From contig NZ_SRLB01000031.1 in assembly GCF_004745635.1 (NCBI RefSeq), positions 1 through 64,000 on the forward strand: a stretch of DNA of 64,000 nucleotides. Direction: 5' to 3'. Position numbers and translations under genes: made by a program. Under the pieces are notes generated by a model, which was not told where the DNA came from, did no database searches, and was given only the letters and a program-made list of their open reading frames with translations. Each line of letters begins with the position of its first letter. Within the stretch, counting starts at the first letter, position 1. The DNA is from Methylobacterium nonmethylotrophicum. Its GTDB lineage: Bacteria; Pseudomonadota; Alphaproteobacteria; Rhizobiales; Beijerinckiaceae. This document shows, piece after piece, positions 8,766-16,285 of the stretch.

Positions 8766-9085
8766 CGGTCAAAAGTCCGCACGTCGATTTCAGGGGCAAA
8801 GTTCCGGCTGGCTGCATCGGCCTTAATCAAGCTGGCGCGGCGAGCAGGTTTGGATCGGCCGCCAAGTCGGGCACCGAGGCGACCGGCACGGCGACGTTCA
8901 CGCTGAGCCTCAACGGGACGGCCATCGGGACGGTCGTCTTCTCCGCCGGCAAGACCGTGGCCACGTTCACGACGACCGGCGGCAACCCGTACCTCGTCAA
9001 CCAGGGCGACGTCCTCACCCTGGTGGCCCCCGCGACGCAGGACACCGCCCTGGCGGATCTCGTGGGCTACGTCGCGCTCCAGTGA
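8766..9085 (+). pseudogene. phage-type protein, C-terminal fragment cut at the IS1182 boundary
   Basis: A frame is open from the IS boundary to a stop at 9083-9085 but has no start of its own. The reading (for example FTLSLNGTAIGTVVFSAGKT and GDVLTLVAPATQDTALADL) matches the C-terminal repeat-like domain found at the end of many phage tail or capsid-associated proteins of Alphaproteobacteria. About 106 codons remain. The upstream part has been removed, most simply by the IS insertion and deletion. No function is expected. Confidence 0.65.
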
Positions 9086-9288
9086 GGGTCCGTTCGTACC
9101 GCGCCGGTGTAACGGGGGGGAGGCCAGGTTCGGAAATTCGTATGCCGCGCACGTACCGAGGGCAGCCCGATAGCAAGGCTGTCCACAGGGGCAAGGGGGG
9201 TTGGTAACCACGAAGCGCGATGGGGCTCGACAAGGGATTCGGGATCCCGATCACTTGTCGGCACGCCGGTGAGATGGAGGATGCCCCG

Positions 9289-9576
9289 ATGACGACCCGA
9301 GCCCACGACGTCGTTCAGGCCTTTGACGTCCCCATGCAGAGCATCGCCCTGGGGCTGGCAGGCGTCCTAATCGAGCAGCGGGCCATCCGCGCCGCCGACC
9401 GCCAGGAAGCCCGGGCCATCCGCCAGGCGACCGCCGCCCTGGCCTACCGCCGCGTCATGGCCGAGCACCGGGCCAAGCAGGAGGCCAAGGCCATCGTCGC
9501 CGCCCGCGCCGACCGGTACGCCCGGCAGCGGCAGGCCGCCATCATCGCGGCGCGCCGGGCGGCCCTGGGGGGCTGA
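9289..9576 (+). CDS. small Ala/Arg-rich helical protein, unknown
   Basis: 95 aa. The start (MTTRAHDVVQ) has GGAGG about 9 nt upstream. From about residue 35 on it is a continuous Ala/Arg/Glu/Gln-rich segment (ADRQEARAIRQATAALAYRR), likely one long helix or coiled coil. No family is recognised. It lies in the integrated element behind the truncated phage gene; an in-frame ATG at 9274 is an alternative start. Confidence 0.5.
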   Translation: MTTRAHDVVQAFDVPMQSIALGLAGVLIEQRAIRAADRQEARAIRQATAALAYRRVMAEHRAKQEAKAIVAARADRYARQRQAAIIAARRAALGG

Positions 9577-9703
9577 TGCCGTCGCGTTCCGTGCGGATGC
9601 TAACGGGATGCTGCGGTGAGCACGACTTGGGCTCCCGCAGCAAAAGTCTAGGACCCTTAAGCAAGAAACGCCGTTATCCACGGATTTATTTTCAGGCATG
9701 AAA

Positions 9704-9734
9704 AAGCCCGCCCAGGTCGCTCCGGGGCGGGCTT
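9704..9734 (-). terminator. rho-independent terminator of the gene at 9755-10330
   Basis: Stem AAGCCCGCCC (9704-9713) pairs with GGGCGGGCTT (9725-9734). Read on the minus strand it is followed by a short T run (from GAAAAA at 9700-9705). It lies 20 nt past the stop codon of the minus-strand gene. Confidence 0.8.
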
Positions 9735-9754
9735 CGTCGTTCCGGGGAGGCGCT

Positions 9755-10330
9755 TCAGCCCAGGCTGACGCGGGGCTCGTAGGCGATGAGCTCGTCGAGG
9801 GCCTCGGCGATCCACGACGTCTTCTCCATCTCGGCCCGGGTGGCCTCAGCCGCTTCCGCGGCAGCTTGGGCCTCCCGCTCGGCGAACTCGGCCGGCGTCG
9901 GTGGCACCGGCAGGTGCTGCAGGCGGCGCTCGCCGAGGAGATGCTCGCCGACGTGTCGGGCATCGTGGAGGAAGAGCGTCGCGCTCTCCTGCGGCGTTAG
10001 GCTGTCGAGATACGCGATGGCCGCGCGGTCGAGCGTAGCGGGCGGGATCTCGCCGGAGCCGGTCGGGTGCAGGTGCTCCGCCGCTGCGAGCCCCCACTGC
10101 TCCGCCGGCGACAGGCTTTCGAACGTCGGCACCTGCGGCGCCTCGGGCGCGCGCATGGCCTCGGCTTGGTAGGCCACCTCGGCCTCCGCCGCGGCGGCCG
10201 GCGGCTCCGGGGCGATGACGTTGCGGGCGACGCGCCAGACGAGGCGGCCGGCCTCGATGACCGGCACCAGCGTGACCGCGGCCATGAGCGCCGCCATGCG
10301 CTTCGCAGCGGCAAGGAGTGCCTTGAGCAT
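9755..10330 (-). CDS. hypothetical protein of the integrated element, possible membrane anchor
   Basis: 191 aa from an ATG with GGAGGGAG upstream. Residues about 10-30 are hydrophobic (AALMAAVTLVPVIEAG), a possible membrane segment; the rest is Ala/Glu-rich with a likely coiled coil near the C-terminus (EFAEREAQAAAEAAEATRAE). Nothing in it identifies a function. It is followed by its own terminator, and the gene upstream (10404-10961) runs the same way. Confidence 0.6.
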   Translation of the reverse strand: MLKALLAAAKRMAALMAAVTLVPVIEAGRLVWRVARNVIAPEPPAAAAEAEVAYQAEAMRAPEAPQVPTFESLSPAEQWGLAAAEHLHPTGSGEIPPATLDRAAIAYLDSLTPQESATLFLHDARHVGEHLLGERRLQHLPVPPTPAEFAEREAQAAAEAAEATRAEMEKTSWIAEALDELIAYEPRVSLG

Positions 10331-10403
10331 GTGATTTCTCCCTCCGTGGATTAACGCCTCGATCCTGCCCCCGGGCCCAGAAAGGGACCAGCGCCTCGGT
10401 ACG

Positions 10404-10961
10404 TCATGCGATCCCGAGGGACTGCGCCTCGGCATACGTGACGGCGCGGGCCCATACGTACCGCTCTCCCGCCCGCGTCACGACGGCCACATAGTCCTCG
10501 CCACCCCACGGATAGACGACACCGACTTCGTAACTGTGGCGCTGGAACGTGAAGCGCGTCGGCACATCCGTCAGCCCGGCGCGCACGCAGCGCCGGCGCC
10601 AGGACCGCCGCCCCTCGCCCGCGGGATCGATTCGGTCCTCCGCCTCGACGAGGGAGACCTCCGCGACCGTGCCGTCCGGCTCGACGGCGTAGGCCCGGTT
10701 CGGGCTGCTGGACCGGGGCGGCGCCACGGCGACGAGCGTCCCGGGCGCGAGCTCGTAGCGAGCCCGGTCTCCGCCGTCGGCGTCCTGCACAGGACAAAAG
10801 CGCGCACCCAGCGCCAGGCTGTCCCCGACCAAAACCGCCTCGTACGCCCGCTCCCAGGCTGGGATGGCAAGGATTGGAGCGGCGATCCTTGAAGGACTGG
10901 ACACCCCGTCCTTGTCGGGACCCCAAGAACAGGAACCGTATTCCTTTGACATTCGAAGCAT
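10404..10961 (-). CDS. hypothetical protein of the integrated element
   Basis: 185 aa, no family recognised. The C-terminal half contains segments that read like a small beta-domain (RHSYEVGVVYPWGGEDYVAV). The start could also be the ATG three codons later (10952). It is divergent from the HTH gene at 11080, and the gap between them holds a strong inverted repeat, so the two genes are probably under one repressor. Confidence 0.55.
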   Translation of the reverse strand: MLRMSKEYGSCSWGPDKDGVSSPSRIAAPILAIPAWERAYEAVLVGDSLALGARFCPVQDADGGDRARYELAPGTLVAVAPPRSSSPNRAYAVEPDGTVAEVSLVEAEDRIDPAGEGRRSWRRRCVRAGLTDVPTRFTFQRHSYEVGVVYPWGGEDYVAVVTRAGERYVWARAVTYAEAQSLGIA

Positions 10962-11002
10962 CTCTGCCGGGATGCGTCATATTCGTCCGTGTCGCGAGCG
11001 GC

Positions 11003-11029
11003 ATTCGTCAAAAAATCCGCTTGACGAAT
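11003..11029. promoter_or_regulatory. inverted repeat, likely repressor operator in a divergent region
   Basis: ATTCGTCAA (11003-11011), 9 nt, then TTGACGAAT (11021-11029): a perfect 9-bp inverted repeat. A third half-site ATTCGTC lies at 10981-10987. The right arm overlaps a possible -35 (TTGACG) for the gene at 11080. The layout is like the operator region between divergent phage control genes. Confidence 0.6.
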
Positions 11030-11079
11030 AGCATTGAAGCTGGAACGCTCAACAGCGTCAATAGCTTCAGGAGGCGTTG

Positions 11080-11286
11080 GTGACGGCCGAGGACGTGAGG
11101 GCGCTGCTGCGGCAGCGCGTAGATACTGAGGGGAGCGCCCTCGCATGGTCGCGCCGTCACGGGATGAGCACGGCGTACGTGCTGGATGCCCTGGCGGGGC
11201 GTCGTTCCCCGGGCCCGGCGATCCTCCGGGCCCTTGGCCTGGAGAAGGAGACGAGGGTCGATTACCGGGAGACCGCCCGTGGCTGA
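11080..11286 (+). CDS. small HTH-like DNA-binding protein
   Basis: 68 aa. GTG start chosen because AGGAGG (11069-11074) lies 5 nt upstream; a TTG at 11077 would be too close. The stretch GSALAWSRRHGMSTAYVLDAL is like the HTH of small Cro/CI-type regulators, followed by PAILRALGL. It opens a tightly overlapping run of four genes. It may bind the inverted repeat just upstream and act as the control protein of this element (inference). Confidence 0.6.
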   Translation: MTAEDVRALLRQRVDTEGSALAWSRRHGMSTAYVLDALAGRRSPGPAILRALGLEKETRVDYRETARG

Positions 11287-11715
11287 CAAGTGGACGAGCG
11301 GCCTCCGGGACCTCGACGCCCGTCAGACGCGCCAGCGGCTCGCCGCGCTGATGGCCGAATGCCGTTTCGCCGCCGACGGCCTGGAGCACTTCCAAAGGCA
11401 GGGCCTGCGCGAGCAAGTGGCTGCGACCGAGCTCGCGTTGCTCCGGGTCGCCAAGGCCGAGATTGAGCGCCTCGCCGAGAAGCTGGCCGAATATCGCCAA
11501 CCCTTCGAGCCGGCGCCGCCCCCGACTTACTACGACCCCTACGCCGCGGCCCGGGCACGCGCCGAGGCGAAGGCCAAGGAGGCCGCGGAGGCCACCCCCG
11601 AGCCGCAGCCGGAACCCGCGCCGGTGTCGGAGCCCGCCCCGGTCACGCCGCCCCGCCCGGTCCTGCCGCCGCGGCCCGGCATGCGGCTGCCCCCCATGAT
11701 GCCCCGGAGGTCGGC

Positions 11716-11719
<4 letters not shown>
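11279..11719 (+). CDS. hypothetical protein with coiled coil and proline-rich tail
   Basis: 146 aa, GTG start overlapping the end of the previous gene by 8 nt, with GGGAGA upstream. Residues about 10-75 are helical and charged (ATELALLRVAKAEIERLAEK). The tail from about 78 is rich in Pro, Ala and Glu. No known family. Translational coupling with both neighbours indicates one operon. Confidence 0.6.
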
Positions 11720-12053
<334 letters not shown>

Positions 12054-12057
<4 letters not shown>

Positions 12058-12305
12058 GCGAGATCGACGCCATCCGCGAGGCCTACCGCCTCGGATACGA
12101 GCGCGGGACTTACGACAGCGGCGGAAGCCCCGTCGACGGCCCCCACTTCGCCTACGTCGAGGCCGCCGACCTGCAGCGGTGGCTCGGCGAGGAGCGGTGG
12201 CATGCCGAGCTCGCACGGTTCCTCGGTCGCCCGCCGGCCGAGACGCCCGAGCCTGACGTCAGGGCCCGGTTCACCTCGGACGACCCCGACGAGATGCCGT
12301 TCTGA
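12054..12305 (+). CDS. small hypothetical protein, last gene of the overlapping run
   Basis: 83 aa with a GTG start overlapping the previous stop (GTGA). The sequence (IDAIREAYRLGYERGTYDSG, then LARFLGRPPAETPEP) is typical of short phage or plasmid accessory proteins but matches no family I can name. The stop codon is followed at once by a stem-loop that recurs after the ParB-like gene. Confidence 0.55.
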
Positions 12306-12307
12306 GG

Positions 12308-12339
12308 GCCTCCGTCGACGCGCCAGGCGACGGTGGCGC
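12308..12339 (+). repeat. intercistronic stem-loop repeat, copy 1
   Basis: A 32-nt sequence identical to 14172-14203. It contains GCCTCCGTCG, a 10-nt loop, then CGACGGTGGC, pairing 9 of 10 positions. It starts 2 nt past a TGA stop and lies about 40 nt before the ParB-like gene. Confidence 0.8.
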
Positions 12340-12378
12340 AGCCCTCCCGTTCTCACCCCCGAATCGCAGGTGCTCGCC

Positions 12379-14169
12379 ATGCAGATCGCCCTGTCCTCTC
12401 TCCGTCCCGGCCACCATCCCGACGCCCCGGCCGGCGTCGTCAACGTCCGCCAGGTCGGGCGCGACGCTGGCCTGGACGCGCTCGGCGCCTCCATCGCCAG
12501 CGTCGGCCTGATCGCCCCCCTCGTCGTCGTCAGCGGCGGGGATGGCTTCTCCTACGTCGTCGACGGCAACCGGCGCTTCGCCGCCATCGAGTTCCTCGTG
12601 GCTGCCGGTAAGATGGCCCCGGACGCCGACGTGCCCGTCATCGAGCGCGAGGCCGCGTTTGCCCGGGAGATCGGGCTGAGTGCGAACGTCACCCAAGCCC
12701 CCATGCATGCCGCCGACCAGGTCGAGGCGTTCTCGGCTCTCCGGAGGGCGGGCGCCACGGAGAAGGTCATCGCCGAGCGGTTCGGCCAGCCGGTCGCGCA
12801 GGTTCGGAAGCTTCTGGCCCTCGGTGGCGTGTCCCCGACGGTGCTCGATGCCTGGCGTGCCGGCAAGGTCACCGAGGAGACCGTGAAGGTCTTCACGATG
12901 GCGTCGCACGAAGACCAGGACCGCGTCCTGGCGAAGGCGATCAAGGAAAATGCCATCTGGCCGCATTACGTCAGGCGCATGCTCGGCCTCGATCAGGACG
13001 TGTCGGGGCTGCTCGCCTACGTCGGGTCGAAGGCGTTCAAGGCAGCCGGGGGCCACGTCGTCGAGGATCTGTTCGGTGGGCAGAATGCGGTTTCCGACCC
13101 GGTCCTGCTGAAGCGCCTCGCCGATGAGCGCCTTGAGGCCGAGTGCGAGCGCCGCCGGGCCGAGGGGTGGTCGTGGGTCGCCAAGGGGGCGGACTTGCCC
13201 GGGGGCTGGCGCTGGTCATGGCCCAAGGTCAAGACCGGCGAGCGCCCCCTGTCCGCGGTCGATCATGCCCGTTACGAGGAGATCCAGGCCTGGCTCGATT
13301 CCGACGACGATGACGCGACGGACGAGCAGATCCGCGCCGCTCATGACGAAGCGGATGCGATCCTCGCGAAGGCCGTCGTACCGCCCGGCCCGGCGGAGCG
13401 TGCCCGCTCCGGGTGCGTGATCGAGCTCGGTCGCGATGGCAAGATCGACGTCACCGAGTACGTCATCCGCCCCGAGGACGTCCCCGCGGTCGCGCCGAAG
13501 GACGACAAGCCGGCCGAGCCCGAGGAGAAGGGCCTGCCCAACTCCCTTGTCGAGGCCCTTTGCGGCACGGCCACGGAAGCCGTGCAGGCGACGCTCGCCT
13601 CGTCACCGACCGCCGGTCTCGTCGCGCTGCTGGCCGGGGCCCTGACGGCGGACGCCTACGCGGCGCCCATGAAGCTCCGCCTCGAAGGCGTCGGCGGTGC
13701 GCAGGCCGCGTTGAAGGACAAGGAGCCGTTCCACGCGCTGGTCGCCCGCCTGTCGGCCATGTCGGTCGACGAGCTCCTGGTCGTTGCGGCCGGGGTCGCC
13801 GCCCGGGGCGTCCAGACGCTCTACCGCGAGCACGGCTCCAAGCCCCGCGCACCGTCGGAGCGGCCGTCTGTCCAAGCGCTGATGGGACTGCCTGACCCGG
13901 CCGTCCTCCAGGCCGAGCTCCTGACGCGGTTCGACGGCGAGGGATTCTTCAAGAGCGCGCCCAAGGCGGTGACGGTCACCGTCGTGGGCGAGGTCCTCGG
14001 CGAGGCCGAGGGGCGCCGCGCCGCCGGCATGAAGAAGGGCGACCTGGTGGCCTACGCGGTCGCCTCGGTCCTGCCGACGGGCTGGCTTCCGGTCGAGCTC
14101 CGCCACCCCGGCTACGACGGCCCGGGATCGGACGGGTCCGGCGAGGCACGTCTCTCAGCCGCGGCCTGA
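12379..14169 (+). CDS. ParB/Srx-domain protein, plasmid or element type
   Basis: 596 aa. The N-terminal ParB domain (about 1-95) has the nucleotide-binding motif VVDGNRRFAAIE (Arg65/Arg66). A helix-turn-helix part follows (EKVIAERFGQPVAQVRKLLALG, about 130-160). The remaining 400 residues are not part of ParB proper. No ParA gene is nearby, so a role as a regulator or DNA-binding adaptor of the element is as likely as partition. The start was placed at the ATG before QIALSSLRPGHHP; a GTG at 12370 is possible. Confidence 0.8.
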   Translation: MQIALSSLRPGHHPDAPAGVVNVRQVGRDAGLDALGASIASVGLIAPLVVVSGGDGFSYVVDGNRRFAAIEFLVAAGKMAPDADVPVIEREAAFAREIGLSANVTQAPMHAADQVEAFSALRRAGATEKVIAERFGQPVAQVRKLLALGGVSPTVLDAWRAGKVTEETVKVFTMASHEDQDRVLAKAIKENAIWPHYVRRMLGLDQDVSGLLAYVGSKAFKAAGGHVVEDLFGGQNAVSDPVLLKRLADERLEAECERRRAEGWSWVAKGADLPGGWRWSWPKVKTGERPLSAVDHARYEEIQAWLDSDDDDATDEQIRAAHDEADAILAKAVVPPGPAERARSGCVIELGRDGKIDVTEYVIRPEDVPAVAPKDDKPAEPEEKGLPNSLVEALCGTATEAVQATLASSPTAGLVALLAGALTADAYAAPMKLRLEGVGGAQAALKDKEPFHALVARLSAMSVDELLVVAAGVAARGVQTLYREHGSKPRAPSERPSVQALMGLPDPAVLQAELLTRFDGEGFFKSAPKAVTVTVVGEVLGEAEGRRAAGMKKGDLVAYAVASVLPTGWLPVELRHPGYDGPGSDGSGEARLSAAA

Positions 14170-14171
14170 GA

Positions 14172-14203
14172 GCCTCCGTCGACGCGCCAGGCGACGGTGG
14201 CGC
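14172..14203 (+). repeat. intercistronic stem-loop repeat, copy 2
   Basis: Identical over 32 nt to 12308-12339, again starting just past a TGA stop and standing upstream of the next gene (14309). The bases beyond the repeat differ, so only the hairpin is conserved. Confidence 0.8.
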
Positions 14204-14308
14204 TCACGTTCCACCCCGGGTTCAGCAGAAGCGCCGCGTGCGCAGCGTCAACTATGTCCGCCTCATCCACGTAATGGCGGCTAACGAGTTACCAAAGGAG
14301 CATCCACG

Positions 14309-14932
14309 ATGACTACTACCCTCTCCACCGGCGCCGCCGGCCGCTTCTTCGTCGCTCTCCCCGGCAACGGCGAATTTGGCATCTACAGCTCCGGCCGTAC
14401 CGTCGATGTGACACTCGCCAAGGCCTATCGCGACTCCCAAACACTCCCCGCCGACGTCTGCCAGAACGAGGATGGCGAATGGGTCGTGTCCTGTCAGGGC
14501 GATAGTGAGACGTTCCGGGACGAGGATGAAGCTCGGGAATACGCTGGCGAGCTCGGCTTCGTCGCCCACCCCTGCACCGAGCGGCTCTACATCCACGTCG
14601 AGCGCTACGGCTACAATAGAAACGAGCCTAGCTTCCGCTATGCCTCGGGCACTAATGGGCTGATCGACCTCGACCTCGGCGACAGCGAGGTGGCGCTGGA
14701 CGACGCGGTCGACGAGGTCCTCTTAGGTTTCCACGGACTTAGCTACGAAGCTCAGGACGAGTGGACCGCCGAGACCGCCCTCATCGACGCCCACGATTAC
14801 GTACATGCCTACGTTATCGAGGGTGATAAGACCCGCAAGTGGGGCTACCTCGCCGACGAGCGGACACCCTTCAGGACCGCACTCGATCTGCGGGTCCGCG
14901 ACATCATCCTCGACCGCATCGAGGCTCGCTGA
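14309..14932 (+). CDS. acidic hypothetical protein
   Basis: 207 aa with a good ribosome site (AAAGGAG). It is clearly acidic, with about 20 more Asp/Glu than Arg/Lys (for example SETFRDEDEAREYAGEL). Two regions look like small alpha-beta units. No family is recognised. Position behind the ParB-like gene and its acidity would fit a DNA-mimic or adaptor of the element, but this is only inference. GC content is lower than that of the neighbouring genes. Confidence 0.65.
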   Translation: MTTTLSTGAAGRFFVALPGNGEFGIYSSGRTVDVTLAKAYRDSQTLPADVCQNEDGEWVVSCQGDSETFRDEDEAREYAGELGFVAHPCTERLYIHVERYGYNRNEPSFRYASGTNGLIDLDLGDSEVALDDAVDEVLLGFHGLSYEAQDEWTAETALIDAHDYVHAYVIEGDKTRKWGYLADERTPFRTALDLRVRDIILDRIEAR

Positions 14933-14989
14933 AACAACACTCCGGGGCAGTCGCCCCGACCTCCCACAGCACCGTGATAGGAAGCACCC

Positions 14990-15228
14990 ATAACCAAGGA
15001 CGAGCGCACTGTAGAGATCCGCGCCACTGTCCGCGGCGTGCCCAACGTCACCCGCTCAACGCCACGCTCTCGGGCATGAGCTTGGCGCTCCGCGTCCACC
15101 GCTCCTGTATCGACGGAGTGCTCTACTTCGGCGACCAGGCCGCCGAACTCGAAGCCCAGGCCGACCGGCTCCGCGACGTCGCCGAGGACATCGAGGAGGA
15201 GCTCCGGCCACCGGGGCCGCGCCGATAG
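14990..15228 (+). pseudogene. small gene with ATA start and frameshift
   Basis: A ribosome site (AGGA) precedes ATA where ATG is expected. The reading TKDERTVEIRATVRGVPNVT then breaks near 15050 and resumes in another frame as NATLSGMSLALRVHRSC, running to a stop at 15228 through a coiled-coil-like end (ELEAQADRLRDVAEDIEEEL). Both halves have good codon use. Either the gene is decaying or there are sequence errors. The second half could start alone at 15076. Confidence 0.45.
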
Positions 15229-15238
15229 CCAGACAGCC

Positions 15239-15270
15239 GAAGGGCCCCCGGGATGACCCGGGGGCCCTTC
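15239..15270. terminator. bidirectional hairpin between convergent genes
   Basis: A perfect 14-bp stem (GAAGGGCCCCCGGG) with a 4-nt loop ATGA. It lies between the end of the plus-strand fragment at 15228 and the stop of the minus-strand phosphoesterase at 15274. There is no clear T run, so it may act as a barrier in both directions. Confidence 0.7.
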
Positions 15271-15273
15271 GCG

Positions 15274-15900
15274 TTAGGCGGCCTGCTCGGCGGCCCGGGC
15301 TCGCTCCGCCTCCTGGCGGCGCTTGATCCCCCATTCCTCCGGCTCGACCGGGCTCGCCCGGAGCCAGGGCACGATCTCGGCCAGCGTCACCGGCCGCAGG
15401 TTCCAGGCGTCGACGCCGACGTCGCAGGACCGGCAGGTGCCCGGCATGGACGCGTGCGTGTGCCCGAAGAGCGAAAGGGTGTTGTGGTGGATCGCCGGCC
15501 AGGACCTGAGGGCGTAGTGCGTCAGGACGACTTCCTGGTGGCCACCCGGCTGGAAGCCCCCCTCGAACGGGATCTTGAGGACCTTCAGGTCCGCCGGCGG
15601 CTCGGCCCACGGCAGGCCGAGAACGCGGTCGCGGTCGTGGTTGCCTCGGACGAGACACTTGCGGCCGCGCAGCCGGGCGAAGATCGCCTGGCACCGCTCC
15701 GGGCTCGACTTCATCGCGAAGTCGCCGAGGTGCCAGACCGTGTCGTTCGGGCCGACGACGGCGTTCCAGTTGGCGATGAGGACCTCGTCGTGCTCCTCAA
15801 TGGACGCGAAGTCGCGCTTGCTCATCTCCATGACGCCGATGTGGCCGAAGTGGGTGTCTGCGGTGAAAAACACGCGGGCGGGGGTCTTGGACTTGGTCAT
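15274..15900 (-). CDS. calcineurin-like metallophosphoesterase
   Basis: 208 aa. All motifs of the family are present in order: DTHFGH (14-20), GDF (about 59), RGNHD, a His in LTHYAL and GHTH. Two metal ions are expected. The segments NWNAVVGPNDTVWHLGD and DVGVDAWNLRPVTLAEI are nearly the same in the chromosomal protein at 48759-49271. The gene belongs to the integrated element. The substrate is unknown; phage-borne relatives are often phosphatases or nucleases. Confidence 0.9.
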   Translation of the reverse strand: MTKSKTPARVFFTADTHFGHIGVMEMSKRDFASIEEHDEVLIANWNAVVGPNDTVWHLGDFAMKSSPERCQAIFARLRGRKCLVRGNHDRDRVLGLPWAEPPADLKVLKIPFEGGFQPGGHQEVVLTHYALRSWPAIHHNTLSLFGHTHASMPGTCRSCDVGVDAWNLRPVTLAEIVPWLRASPVEPEEWGIKRRQEAERARAAEQAA

Positions 15901-16140
15901 GAAGGCAGCCTCCTCAAAGGGGGGGCTGCGCGCGCGGCGTCACGCCCCCGGGGGATGGGTCTCGGTGCGGGTGGAGGCTATTCGGCGTTTCACGGCGGAC
16001 CTCTCGTCGGCGTGGGGCAGGGATCGCAGCTCCCGATTCCTGGCGTCAAGCGGGGTCGTGCGGCGTGGTTAACGGAAAGCCCTGGCGGGGCGATTGTCAC
16101 ATTCTGCTTCCAGTTGGCCGATTGGAGTGGAAACGGACAA

Positions 16141-16209
16141 TCAGGCCTCCGGGAGGTCGCGGTACGGAGGGCGGCGCGACCCGAGGTCGGCGTACCTCGC
16201 CCGGCACCA
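16141..16209 (-). pseudogene. 3' part of a small gene split by the IS1595-type transposon
   Basis: On the minus strand the bases just outside the transposon read WCRARYADLGSRRPPYRDL and stop at 16141. This fits as the end of the protein whose start lies at 19791-19984 on the other side of the transposon. Removing 8 nt from one junction joins the two halves in frame, as expected for an element that makes 8-bp target duplications. Two flanking octamers are not identical, however. Confidence 0.6.
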
Positions 16210-16244
16210 GGGCAAATATTTGGCGATTATGTAGCTTGCAAACC
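16210..16244 (+). repeat. left terminal inverted repeat of the IS1595-type transposon
   Basis: Starts GGGCAAATATTTGGCGATTA; 31 of 35 positions match 19756-19790 in inverse orientation. It includes the short palindrome AAATATTT. Confidence 0.85.
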
Positions 16245-16285
16245 TGCCGCAATGAGAGTACAACCGTAGGCAGGAGCAAGCCTTC

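Noticed and set aside
7170..8780. Target duplication of the IS1182 element
   Set aside because: The bases outside the two ends show no shared direct repeat; a deletion after insertion is more likely.
7383..8906. A 507-residue plus-strand frame across the IS1182 transposase
   Set aside because: It is the complement of the transposase gene and has no domain of its own.
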